Part shown: piece by piece, positions 16,797-23,733 of the stretch | How positions within the stretch are numbered: the first letter of the stretch is position 1 | Layout: each line of letters opens with the position of its first letter | Assembly: GCA_964537505.1 (NCBI GenBank) | Contig: CAZICK010000051.1 | Location: 1-27,629 of the forward strand | Direction: 5' to 3' | Source: DAINBT01 sp036732785 | Lineage (GTDB): Bacteria > Planctomycetota > Phycisphaerae > Sedimentisphaerales > SM23-30 | Length of the DNA stretch: 27,629 nt | Notes under the pieces: model-generated | Told to the model about the DNA's origin: nothing | Database searches by the model: none | The model's input: the letters and a program-made list of their open reading frames with translations, nothing else | Made by a program: the position numbers and the translations under genes

Positions 16797-17882
16797 TTAT
16801 ATGCTAGCTCTTGAAAGTCGATCTATTGCCAGCCTCATATCCTCATCCCCTACCGCTGCATAGTAAGTCATGGTGGTCAAAAGGCTACTATGCCCTAATA
16901 TCCGTTGGACAACCTTTGGAGGGGTTCCGCTTTTCAAAAGATTGGTAGCACAGGTCCGACGCAGGTCGTGGAGCGTAAACTTTGGCCCCTGATCTGTAAC
17001 CAGCCCCGCCCGCGTCAATATGCTATGAAAAGACCGGGTAAAATTATAAATCAGCCGTGTCTCATTTCGCGTCCTGAATATATAATCCGTCTGTATATTC
17101 AATCGTGGTATTTTTCGCAAAGCGGACGCAATCTGCGGAGCCATAGGGATTGTCCGGATTTTCCTGGACTTGGTAGAATGGCCGTCCTTGTTGCGAACAT
17201 ATAAAACCTGACTGTCATAATCAATATCAGTCCATTCAAGATGTAAGATTTCCTCACGTCTCAGCCCGGCATAATAAGCGATTATACAGACAGCCCGCCA
17301 CTTATCGTCCGGGCAATGTTCGAGCAATAACTCAAAATCCTGCTGACTTGCCGTGTTGACGGTCTTTTCCGGCTCCCGTATCCATAGAGCTTTTCGATTG
17401 CCCTCAAACGGGTTTTTCTTGATATAACCCCGCTGTACGGCCCGGCTCAAGATTGACTGTAAGGTTCTCAATGTCTTATTGACCGTGGCATCCGACTTGC
17501 CGTCCTCAATAAGAGCTTTGCGAAAATCTTCCAGCATCGCAAAATCAATAACAGTTAGATTTTTTGGAGAGCATATCCGCCCGAACACCCCTAAAGCCAG
17601 TCTGTGCTCGGCGTATGTCGCTTTTGAAAGTTGCCCCTTGATCTGTGCCAGGTGTTCCGTGACAAATTCAGAATACGCGATAGGCTTAATCTCTCGATAT
17701 ACGCCGGTCATTATGGCCTGCCGACGCTCTGCTGCCAATTGTCTCGCATAGCTTTTGTCGTTTCCGCAAGCCTCGGTCCGCCGTTTCCCGGTTGTAACGT
17801 CGATCCACTGCACCGCATAACTGAACCCTTTTTCCTTTTTCGCCCGCCTGATTATCCACACTTTCGGTTTGACGTTTTCCAT
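16797..17882 (-). CDS. int: Tyrosine-recombinase integrase, 361 aa
   Basis: This enzyme catalyses site-specific integration and excision of the element at tRNA-Asp. It has an N-terminal arm-binding-like region (about 1-65), a core-binding SAM-like domain (70-155) and a catalytic domain (175-355). Catalytic residues are visible: Arg208 in GLRREE, Lys238 in the beta-hairpin, His305 and Arg308 in HDLRRT, His331 in LGHSS and the nucleophile Tyr340 in TYYA. Length is normal for phage-type integrases. An AAGGAC ribosome binding site overlaps the stop of the preceding 20-codon ORF. It is the last gene of a leftward run after the lipoprotein gene, so it is probably co-transcribed with it. The gene end faces the left attachment site, about 290 bp away. 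Confidence 0.95.
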   Translation of the reverse strand: MENVKPKVWIIRRAKKEKGFSYAVQWIDVTTGKRRTEACGNDKSYARQLAAERRQAIMTGVYREIKPIAYSEFVTEHLAQIKGQLSKATYAEHRLALGVFGRICSPKNLTVIDFAMLEDFRKALIEDGKSDATVNKTLRTLQSILSRAVQRGYIKKNPFEGNRKALWIREPEKTVNTASQQDFELLLEHCPDDKWRAVCIIAYYAGLRREEILHLEWTDIDYDSQVLYVRNKDGHSTKSRKIRTIPMAPQIASALRKIPRLNIQTDYIFRTRNETRLIYNFTRSFHSILTRAGLVTDQGPKFTLHDLRRTCATNLLKSGTPPKVVQRILGHSSLLTTMTYYAAVGDEDMRLAIDRLSRASI

Positions 17883-17894
17883 TAGCTTTTGTCC

Positions 17895-17957
17895 TTAATT
17901 AGTCTGGCCCATTTTTTCAAGAATAGTCAATACTTGTAATTCTTTTTCTGGATTCAT
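17895..17957 (-). CDS. 20-codon ORF coupled between lipoprotein and integrase
   Basis: The ORF begins at an ATG that overlaps the lipoprotein stop codon (ATGA overlap). It is preceded by AAGGAGAG at good spacing, the strongest ribosome binding site nearby. It ends at a TAA that forms part of the integrase ribosome binding site. The peptide starts MNPEKELQVL, is charged, has no hydrophobic stretch and matches nothing I recognise. The tight overlaps suggest it is translated and may pass ribosomes on to the integrase. It may be a functional microprotein or only a coupling device. Confidence 0.55.
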   Translation of the reverse strand: MNPEKELQVLTILEKMGQTN

Positions 17958-18481
17958 TGGATGTCTCTCCTTACTAACTTTTCGCAAATACTCTCCAAAT
18001 CTTTTAATGCCATGTCGTATTCGTTTTGGCTTCTGTCAAGCTCCTCCTCTAAAGCTTTGGTTTTTGCGTTACGGTAATTCCGATCAATCCATACTGTCTC
18101 TCTACCCACTGCCTCAACTACCGCACTAGTTATCGCCTCACTAGTTACTTCTAAACTGATCTGTAAATTTTCTGCAGCCTCTTTATAGCGACGGCATGCT
18201 TGCCTGAGATTTGAAACTCCAGGAACCCCTGGCGGGAGTTCTTCTAATTCTCTTACAGCAGCATCGTACTGTAGCATAGCTTCACTGTCGATCATATCAT
18301 TCCGCTGTTGATGATTCAGCATATCGTATGCAGCCATGAGTTTACGGATTATTTTTCTATCTTCCGCATTGAGTGTTGGTGGTTCTTTTGAGCAACTGCC
18401 AGGCAGAATAACTAAAATTGCGTACAGGAATAAAAAAAGACTCATCGACACTTTGGAAACTCTTTTTTGTCCGGTCATCAT
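17954..18481 (-). CDS. Predicted lipoprotein, helical, 175 aa
   Basis: Residues 1-30 form a lipoprotein signal: basic start, hydrophobic stretch at 13-26, then LPGSC with the acceptor Cys30. The -3 position is Pro rather than the usual Leu, a mild deviation. The mature part is highly helical and charged, with likely coiled-coil segments (IRKLMAAYDML; ALEEELDRSQNEYD), and has no recognisable domain. Ribosome binding site GGAG lies 7 bases before the ATG. It is carried as cargo in the integrase transcription unit. Lipoproteins in such positions on phages and satellites sometimes block entry of related phages; that role here is a guess. I do not recognise a family. Confidence 0.75.
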   Translation of the reverse strand: MMTGQKRVSKVSMSLFLFLYAILVILPGSCSKEPPTLNAEDRKIIRKLMAAYDMLNHQQRNDMIDSEAMLQYDAAVRELEELPPGVPGVSNLRQACRRYKEAAENLQISLEVTSEAITSAVVEAVGRETVWIDRNYRNAKTKALEEELDRSQNEYDMALKDLESICEKLVRRDIQ

Positions 18482-18529
18482 TTTTTTCTCCGTTCAGTTT
18501 TGTCAAGTGTTTATCAAGTTCACAATGTC

Positions 18530-18552
18530 GGGAGTGCAGCCGACGCACTCCC
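18530..18552. terminator. Hairpin between SHOCT and lipoprotein genes
   Basis: An 8-bp perfect stem (GGGAGTGC/GCACTCCC) with a 7-base loop sits in the 175-bp gap between the two genes. It lacks a T-run on the leftward strand, so it may slow but probably does not fully stop transcription. It could also be a processing or stability element. The gap holds no other convincing gene; a 21-codon ORF in it has no ribosome binding site. Confidence 0.5.
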
Positions 18553-18656
18553 AAATTTTACGGCAATTAGTCAATTTCCAGAGCAGCAGCCGCCGCCTGT
18601 CCCTCTATTGTTTGGCCGATAAATCTTTTCATACAACGCCCAATCTCATATTAAGG

Positions 18657-19115
18657 TCACAACTCCAAAAGCTGTCTCTTCCTCTGCTGAAACTCCGCAT
18701 CCGTCAAAACGCCTTTGTCTCGGAGGTTGGCCAACTTCGCGATTTCATCAGCTGCCGACAGCGACGAAGAAGACGCACTAACAGTCTGCATACGTTTGTC
18801 GATCTCATCCTTGATACGCTCAAAATCGGCCTGCTGTTTAGTCTTGAACATTACCGTGTTTTCGTCTATGTACGCCTGTAAGACGCCTCCTTGTGCTTCT
18901 TTTCCACCCATGAAGGCGAACTGTATGTAACCATTCGCCCACGCGTTCGCTTTTTTGAATTGGATTGAACTGATCGAGGAAATTAGTATCTCTTTCTCGC
19001 CCTTCAGCCCTTGGGCTAATAACGCAAAAAAGCCTTTTCTAATGATGCGAACTTTGTTGGTATAAAGCTCAACTTGACCATTCGTCCCTTTTGCTTGCAG
19101 TAACGGATTCGTCAT
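18657..19115 (-). CDS. PH-like (DUF4429-type) plus SHOCT protein, 152 aa
   Basis: Residues 1-95 or so form a beta-rich PH-like domain of the DUF4429 type (short strands, FKKANAWANGYIQFAF, then a helix with KTKQQADFERIKDEID). Residues 122-152 are a SHOCT domain: DEIAKLANLRDKGVLTDAEF followed by QQRKRQLL, matching the family pattern of a leucine-rich helix, Gly-x-Leu-Thr and Glu-Phe. Proteins of this architecture are widespread, cytoplasmic and poorly understood; SHOCT is thought to mediate oligomerisation. GGAGGT lies 6 bases before the ATG. It has its own promoter (19354-19382) and a hairpin with U-tract in its leader. It is probably accessory cargo of the element rather than part of replication. 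Confidence 0.85.
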   Translation of the reverse strand: MTNPLLQAKGTNGQVELYTNKVRIIRKGFFALLAQGLKGEKEILISSISSIQFKKANAWANGYIQFAFMGGKEAQGGVLQAYIDENTVMFKTKQQADFERIKDEIDKRMQTVSASSSSLSAADEIAKLANLRDKGVLTDAEFQQRKRQLLEL

Positions 19116-19209
19116 TTTTTACCTCCGTTTCTTTTTTTCGTGGCACTTCTGGGCCTCATCAGTGGCGGCTCTTACCGCCATACGCCCCGCACCTTCAGAG
19201 CGTTTCGGC

Positions 19210-19290
19210 CTATCTCGTGGCGGTCGGCGTCCGTTCTATCAAAAAATAAGCGGCCAACTGCTTGTGAAACTCATATTCAGGAAAGGACAT
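19210..19290 (-). CDS. Possible 26-codon leader ORF within the attenuator hairpin
   Basis: An ATG in the loop of the leader hairpin opens a 26-codon frame (starting MSFPEYEFHKQLAAYFLIER). It runs through the 3' arm and U-tract and stops before the SHOCT gene. It has no good ribosome binding site. If translated, a ribosome here would prevent hairpin closure. I rate it as a possibility only. Confidence 0.25.
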   Translation of the reverse strand: MSFPEYEFHKQLAAYFLIERTPTATR

Positions 19291-19317
19291 GATCAAACAG
19301 CCAGCCGCTTTTTTTTT
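19241..19317 (-). terminator. Leader hairpin with U-tract before the SHOCT gene
   Basis: Stem AAGCGGC/GCCGCTT (19248-19254 with 19304-19310) encloses a second stem. That inner stem pairs CTGTTTG with CAAGCAG when read leftward, with one G-U pair. Leftward the structure is followed by TTATTTTTT. On the + strand it is followed by nine Ts, so it could work in both directions. It lies between the promoter at 19354-19382 and the SHOCT start at 19115, so transcription of SHOCT must pass it. Confidence 0.75.
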
Positions 19318-19353
19318 ATTTCGGACAATTCTGAAATACGAGTTTCTGTCGTG

Positions 19354-19382
19354 ATTTTACCCGCCTGCACTTTTAGTGTCAA
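19354..19382 (-). promoter_or_regulatory. Sigma70-like promoter for the SHOCT unit
   Basis: Read leftward: -35 TTGACA (19382-19377), a 17-base spacer, -10 TAAAAT (19359-19354). This is close to the bacterial consensus. Predicted start is near 19346, about 36 bases before the leader hairpin. Confidence 0.75.
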
Positions 19383-19394
19383 GCGAAATACGCA

Positions 19395-19652
19395 CTAACT
19401 ATATACCGCATAAAAACGCCCTTGCCCGCTCTTACTTAAAAAAATTTCGGTAGTACCTTTAACAACTCCTTGCCGGAAATGAAAATGGTTTTTGTTCGCG
19501 ATTGGCCGTTGGCGATTGGCAGAGGACATCACAATTCCGCAGAGCGTCAAAAAACAAGCAGTTAAGCCGAAATTTCGAGCGTCGCGGGCCAGAACGGCCC
19601 AAAGCTCGGATGATCCCCAAATCCTGTGGTTAGCGTCAAAAAAAACCTTCAT
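19395..19652 (-). CDS. Possible small protein, 85 aa, unknown
   Basis: The ORF starts 12 bases after the stop of the HTH gene, with AAGGGG at suitable spacing, so it may be translated as the last gene of the replication operon. The sequence (opening MKVFFDANHRIWGSSELW) has one moderately hydrophobic stretch (NFGLTACFLTLCGIV). I recognise no domain, and the C-terminal half has unremarkable composition. It ends just before the promoter at 19354-19382. It may be a real small gene or chance. Confidence 0.4.
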   Translation of the reverse strand: MKVFFDANHRIWGSSELWAVLARDARNFGLTACFLTLCGIVMSSANRQRPIANKNHFHFRQGVVKGTTEIFLSKSGQGRFYAVYS

Positions 19653-19664
19653 TTCATATTCCCC

Positions 19665-19862
19665 TTATTTTGGGCCTGCCGGTGTCATTTGTGATTCGAC
19701 AAAAGCATCAATATCTTTTTGTCTGAACATTATTTTTCCCCCGATTTTGGCAAACGGCAGTTTTCTAAATCTCTGTAAGTTTCTCATGGTAACAACGTTG
19801 ACATTCAGATACCGAGCCGCATCTTCTAAACGCATAAGGTCCGTCGGATTGATCGTCACCAT
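19665..19862 (-). CDS. Small HTH protein, excisionase/AlpA-like, 65 aa
   Basis: The protein is a single helix-turn-helix of the MerR/excisionase type (HTH_17): LMRLEDAARYLNVNVVTMRN, then FRKLPFAKIGGKIMFRQKDI and a short helix. Such proteins act as excision directionality factors or as small regulators in integrated elements. It starts 2 bases after the primase/helicase stop, with GAGAGCGAG as ribosome binding site, so it is co-translated with the replication genes. Its distance from int and its position in the replication operon fit an excisionase made when the element replicates, but a regulator role is equally possible. Confidence 0.82.
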   Translation of the reverse strand: MVTINPTDLMRLEDAARYLNVNVVTMRNLQRFRKLPFAKIGGKIMFRQKDIDAFVESQMTPAGPK

Positions 19863-19864
19863 TT

Positions 19865-21643
19865 TTACTCGCTCTCCTTTTCTCGATAATCTCCACCACG
19901 AACAACCATCCCGTGTTCACAAAATGTGAGACTGTCACTTCTGAAAGTCATCGCGATTTTGCAGCCGCTTCCCTTTGCGTTTCTCGCTTTGATAACGTGT
20001 AAGGTTCTATTGTAATTTTGATCGGCGGTTCCGCAAGGTGTTAGAACCGGGCCACTTTTGTAATCGTGAGCCTCAAGCCATAAAATGCTTTGGACAAACC
20101 GCCCAAACGCAGCACCTCCGGAAAGTTGTCCTAGCTCCGGGTGGGACACGGCCTTGACGGGGTGACTGACAAGCAAGATACTCGTGTTGTGCTCAACGGC
20201 AATTCTTTTTGTTTGCAGAATAAATTCTGCGTCCTCCGCCCACGTCTCGCGTTGAGAGTGATCGGCAGCAGTCAACGGATCGACAATAATCAATTTTTTT
20301 CCTGCCTTTGCCCGTCCCTCAATCCAGGTAGCAAGTTGCGATAATGTGATCCCTGCATTTTGGCAAATGTGTATCGACTTGCCGATATTCTCCAGCCAAT
20401 CAGCCCATTGTGTTTGTGCCTTTCGGGCTAATTCTGGATTAGCTTCAATCCACTCGGAATTTGTCATGCGGGCATCGCCTGACTTTTGAGCCAACAAGCG
20501 GAATAGATAATGCTCGCGACTTTCCTCCAGTTCAAACGCTGTTGCCGGAATTCCATTGTCTAACGCATGGCTCAGAATCTGCAATACTAGGAAACTTTTC
20601 GACGCCGACGGATTGCCTGCAAGTACGCATACTGTGCCCGGCAGTAGCGGCCGGGCAAGATGATCGAGATTATCCCAGGGTGTCTGTATGATCCGTCGTT
20701 CTCCTGCGATAATGCGATCAATCTCTTGGCCAAGAGCGGAAACTGGGCCTCTGGGTTTTGCCCGGCTAAGGGCTTTGGCCAGTTCGGCCCGTATTTCAAG
20801 CGGATTATCGCAAGTGATTTTGAGTTGCGATACATAATCAGCGACATCCTCCCCCTCGATCAAGTCCAGCTCGTTCGGTTCGATAAACGCTAATCGCGGA
20901 GCCGGTTCTAGCCGCTCAAGGCAATTTTTTACATCCTCGACATACTGCCTGCCTGGCCCGTCGCTATCCGGCCAGAGGACAATGTTTTTTCCCGCCAATA
21001 GTGACCAATCGGCATTGTTCGCGTTTTTTGCACCGCCAGGCGATGTCGTGGCCACAACTCCAAATTCCCGGCAGGCCTCAACGCACTTTTCGCCCTCGAC
21101 AACGACGACCGTGTCCGCCGCCGCAACGTCTCCACAATTATAGAGCGGCCAGGGTTTTCGAGGCGCCTCAAACACGTAGCCGCCGCTGGGGACGGGAGAG
21201 GCTTGTCGAAAAGTTTTACCCTGATCGTCTTTCGCCCGCAGCACCACCATATCCGCCTTACCGCTGGCCTGGTTTTGATATTCATAAACCGCCTCGACTG
21301 TCCCCGGCATGGCCGCCTGAAGATCGTCGATTGTGTCATAAACTTTTTTCGGACTCTGAACTGGTTTTCCAACAAACCGCCGCAACACCTCGCGAGACTC
21401 TATGCCCTCTCTTTTTGCCAGAACATCAACTATGCTTCCGCTGAATCCGCACTTTTGGCACTTATATCGATAGACGCCGCCGTCTGTTTGGTAAATCCCT
21501 CCCGATGGGTGGTGATCGTTGCAGAATGGGCAACGGACCGTTCGCCCTCGGACCAACGCTCCAGCTTGTTGTAGGGCATCGACTAGCGACGCTTCGCTTT
21601 GTTTCAAGGCGTCCAAGCTTTGACCAGCCATTATTTCGACCAT
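19865..21643 (-). CDS. Primase/helicase fusion, 592 aa
   Basis: This is the replication enzyme of the element. Residues 36-70 are a DnaG-type zinc finger (Cys38, Cys41, His45 region, Cys62, Cys65). Residues 175-270 are a TOPRIM domain with VVEGEK (Glu183) and WPDSDGPG (Asp226, Asp228). Residues 320-560 are a RecA-like helicase/ATPase (AAA_25 or RepA type) with Walker A GNPSASKS at 343-350 and Walker B LIIVDP with Asp455. This zinc-finger-TOPRIM-RecA order is typical of phage, plasmid and satellite primase-helicases. It overlaps the end of the preceding replication gene by 13 bp, and its ribosome binding site GGAGG lies inside that gene, so the two are translationally coupled. No motif is missing, so it appears functional. 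Confidence 0.9.
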   Translation of the reverse strand: MVEIMAGQSLDALKQSEASLVDALQQAGALVRGRTVRCPFCNDHHPSGGIYQTDGGVYRYKCQKCGFSGSIVDVLAKREGIESREVLRRFVGKPVQSPKKVYDTIDDLQAAMPGTVEAVYEYQNQASGKADMVVLRAKDDQGKTFRQASPVPSGGYVFEAPRKPWPLYNCGDVAAADTVVVVEGEKCVEACREFGVVATTSPGGAKNANNADWSLLAGKNIVLWPDSDGPGRQYVEDVKNCLERLEPAPRLAFIEPNELDLIEGEDVADYVSQLKITCDNPLEIRAELAKALSRAKPRGPVSALGQEIDRIIAGERRIIQTPWDNLDHLARPLLPGTVCVLAGNPSASKSFLVLQILSHALDNGIPATAFELEESREHYLFRLLAQKSGDARMTNSEWIEANPELARKAQTQWADWLENIGKSIHICQNAGITLSQLATWIEGRAKAGKKLIIVDPLTAADHSQRETWAEDAEFILQTKRIAVEHNTSILLVSHPVKAVSHPELGQLSGGAAFGRFVQSILWLEAHDYKSGPVLTPCGTADQNYNRTLHVIKARNAKGSGCKIAMTFRSDSLTFCEHGMVVRGGDYREKESE

Positions 21644-22395
21644 TTCATGCCCTCCAAAAGTTTTCGCCCTTCTTCTTCGGTAACGTCGCGAGTCGGGAAT
21701 GCGATCCCGCCAGGTCCAAAATCATTTTCCTGTGTAATAGTGCGATTATCAAAATTGCCCTCAAGAATTTTCGCATAGTTGCCCTCGTTTTTTGCAAGCC
21801 AATCAAAGGTCGCTTTCCACCCCCGGTCATTTTTACCCGTGAGAAAATCCGATTGTGCGGTTTTATCAATTATTCCCCGCCAATGTTCGCTGAACAGCGG
21901 CTCCGCAAACCTCGCTCGAAGTTTTGCTCTCCTTTGGGCAGTTAAGAGTTTGACCGTTGGAAGATTGCCTTTGGAATTCCAATAATCGACAAAGGCTTGT
22001 TCAGGCTCTCTTATCTTCTCTTTTTCAGTTCCTTTAGTTATGGTTAAGGTTTTTCTTAAAGTAGGTTCATGTTTTTCTTTAAGTAGAAGACTTTCACTTT
22101 CATGTTTTTCTTTAAGTAGAGGGCTTTCCACTTTCAGGTTTTCCTGAAAGTAGATTTTGCGATACCGGCTTTGAGCATTCTCGACACGAACATATCCTAG
22201 CCGTGTCAACTTCGAGATAACGCCGCTTATATGGGCAGGGTGTTTGTGAAAAATCTTTGCTAACTTCTGGTTTGAAAGCATGAGTCCTTTTGCATCGAAA
22301 CTCATAATCAATCCCAAAAGCAACCGTTCAGTATTGGACAAGGTTCGATCCTCGAACAACTCCATCGGCACTCGAATGTAACTTATTGGTGACAT
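21631..22395 (-). CDS. Phage-type replication protein with winged HTH, 254 aa
   Basis: The start at 22395 is chosen because GGAGG lies 8 bases upstream and the conserved N-terminus (MSPISYIRVPMELFEDRTLS) begins there. Residues 3-85 are a winged-helix domain of the replication-initiator type (SNTERLLLGLIMSF; KLAKIFHKHPAHISGVISKL). The C-terminal 90 residues resemble phage helicase-loader or O-like proteins: FVDYWNSKGNLP, then FLTGKNDRGWKATFDWL and a KILEG-F-NR end. The linker has a short internal repeat (LLKEKHE twice, about residues 105-125), also visible in the DNA near 22060-22130. It likely binds the element origin and loads the primase/helicase encoded next. It overlaps its upstream neighbour by 13 bp. 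Confidence 0.82.
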   Translation of the reverse strand: MSPISYIRVPMELFEDRTLSNTERLLLGLIMSFDAKGLMLSNQKLAKIFHKHPAHISGVISKLTRLGYVRVENAQSRYRKIYFQENLKVESPLLKEKHESESLLLKEKHEPTLRKTLTITKGTEKEKIREPEQAFVDYWNSKGNLPTVKLLTAQRRAKLRARFAEPLFSEHWRGIIDKTAQSDFLTGKNDRGWKATFDWLAKNEGNYAKILEGNFDNRTITQENDFGPGGIAFPTRDVTEEEGRKLLEGMKWSK

Positions 22396-22598
22396 ATAAA
22401 ATCCCTCCAATCCACAATGCGAGGGACTTCCTGCCATCGGTCGATGGAGCCTAACGCTTTATGTGCAATTAGTTGACGCCGGGTCGGGGACAACTCGACG
22501 AAACAATAGCGATCTTGATCTCGTAAATGCTGGTGTATCGCCTTGCGTATGCGATCCGCGTCGGCAAGTGTCCCCGGTTGTTGTGTTGTTCGGCTCAT
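22383..22598 (-). CDS. Small conserved-position protein, 71 aa, unknown
   Basis: The gene opens with an ATGA overlap with the stop of the HTH gene upstream and ends 13 bp inside the replication gene, so it is firmly embedded in the operon and likely real. The protein is hydrophilic and arginine-rich (DADRIRKAIHQHLRDQDRY, then SPTRRQLIAHKALG), with no membrane segment or known motif. A DNA- or protein-binding accessory role in replication is a guess based on position only. Confidence 0.65.
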   Translation of the reverse strand: MSRTTQQPGTLADADRIRKAIHQHLRDQDRYCFVELSPTRRQLIAHKALGSIDRWQEVPRIVDWRDFICHQ

Positions 22599-22771
22599 TG
22601 GGCTTTCCCTGTCGATTGCAGTGATTTCTCAATTACGTCCAGGTCAAACCGAATACAGCCCCGGCCTATCCGCAGGACAGGCACTTTACCCCGCCGAACC
22701 CATTGGCGGACCGTCTCCTTATGAACGCCAAATCGCAGGGCCACGTCATTAACCGTTGCCAATCTTTTCAT
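22595..22771 (-). CDS. Small HTH DNA-binding protein, 58 aa
   Basis: The gene encodes a MerR/excisionase-like single HTH: MKRLATVNDVALRFGVHKET, then VRQWVRRGKVPVLRIGRGCI and a C-terminal helix. GAGGTG precedes the ATG. It is the first gene of the replication operon, behind a good promoter at 22823-22851 and close to iteron-like repeats. That suits a repressor or activator of the operon, or an excisionase. It overlaps the next gene by ATGA. It is distinct in sequence from the second small HTH protein at 19665-19862, so the element carries two. Confidence 0.82.
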   Translation of the reverse strand: MKRLATVNDVALRFGVHKETVRQWVRRGKVPVLRIGRGCIRFDLDVIEKSLQSTGKAQ

Positions 22772-22822
22772 TTTTACACCTCAACAAAATAGGCTTCAAA
22801 ATTACAATCAATCTTCACCTAT

Positions 22823-22851
22823 AATATACCGTAAACCCGGCATCTAGTCAA
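22823..22851 (-). promoter_or_regulatory. Promoter for the replication operon
   Basis: Read leftward: -35 TTGACT (22851-22846), a 17-base spacer, -10 TATATT (22828-22823). Predicted start is near 22815, giving a leader of about 44 bases before the ATG at 22771. Confidence 0.7.
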
Positions 22852-22879
22852 CATAAATCCCTAGCTGGCAAGGACTTAC

Positions 22880-23023
22880 GGTGTAAATTTTGGTGTAAAT
22901 TTTGGGGGAAATGGGGTAAATTTCAATATGGGGACAGGCGGGAAAGAACAATGAACCCGTTATCAGAAAACGACTTACGGGCGAAAAAGGAAAAAGTATT
23001 TTGGTGTAAATTTTGGGGGAAAT
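22880..23023. repeat. Iteron-like repeats, possible replication origin
   Basis: GGTGTAAATTTT occurs at 22880-22891, 22892-22903 and 23003-23014, with a degenerate copy at 22914-22924. A longer 25-bp identity pairs 22888-22912 with 22999-23023. ACTTACGG also recurs (near 22874 and 22971). The cluster lies just upstream of the replication-operon promoter and immediately after the stop of the 231-aa gene. Direct repeats beside replication genes suit an origin bound by the replication protein, or operators for the HTH protein. Confidence 0.6.
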
Positions 23024-23719
23024 TTATTTTTCAAAACCGACGAAAACTAATTCATAAAGTCCGACATTTTCAGGTGAAATAGAGATGTATTCCGTCTGAT
23101 ATTTTATCAAAGACAACAACTCCGAGTTTTTCTCCTCCAGCATTTTCTTTAATTTGCTCCATGAGTTTTTGCTAATGGACTGCGGAGTACCTGGTTTCTC
23201 GTATGCTGATTTTATTATTCGTATGCCCTTAGCGTTGTTGAATTGCCCCGGCCCCGATCCGTTCTCAATTATAATTTTTTTCCGCCCTGTGCTTTTAGCA
23301 GTGGCGGGCTGCCCAGGGCCGTCACATGCAGCCGCCTCGGCTTCCAGGACGGCAATCAAGAAAAAAATCGCAGTTTTTGTCCAGCTTCGATAGGGCACGC
23401 ATCCTGTTGCCCAATCAGTAAGGCACGGGCCGGGCCTTTTTTTTATGTTACTTAAATCGGGCCGGTTTTCCATATCACTTAAATAACGCACCGCCGCGGT
23501 AAAAGCGAAAGCATAATGTTTGTTTTCTATGTGCGGGTCTATGTTTAATCGCAGCCCTGCATCCGAAACACGAGTAAAGGCCCCCTGCTGAATTGCAAGA
23601 TGTAATAAGTAGCCTCCAAGTCTTAGCATTTCGGAAACCTTAAGAGACCGGCCAGGCAGTTTTTTTAGTTCTGCGATAATTTTGGCGTAAGGGTTGTCTG
23701 GCTGCTGTGTGTTTTTCAT
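23024..23719 (-). CDS. Unknown protein, 231 aa
   Basis: I do not recognise this protein. The N-terminal 85 residues are helical (AKIIAELKKLPGRSLKVSEM; HYAFAFTAAVRYL) and the centre has a short hydrophobic stretch at about 117-125. A basic linker (140-150, with GRKKII) leads to a helical C-terminus rich in Lys and Glu, ending in a beta-like LYELVFVGFE. Three cysteines (99, 107, 132) lie in the middle. A GAGGG ribosome binding site precedes the ATG. The gene stands alone, with its own promoter and a terminator-like hairpin in the leader, at the right end of the element's coding part. It could be a regulator, an accessory replication protein or a cargo effector. Confidence 0.75.
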   Translation of the reverse strand: MKNTQQPDNPYAKIIAELKKLPGRSLKVSEMLRLGGYLLHLAIQQGAFTRVSDAGLRLNIDPHIENKHYAFAFTAAVRYLSDMENRPDLSNIKKRPGPCLTDWATGCVPYRSWTKTAIFFLIAVLEAEAAACDGPGQPATAKSTGRKKIIIENGSGPGQFNNAKGIRIIKSAYEKPGTPQSISKNSWSKLKKMLEEKNSELLSLIKYQTEYISISPENVGLYELVFVGFEK

Positions 23720-23733
23720 ATCGCCCTCGAATC

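Noticed and set aside
18560..18656. 21-codon ORF between SHOCT and lipoprotein genes
   Set aside because: No ribosome binding site and low-complexity alanine run; not enough support for a gene.
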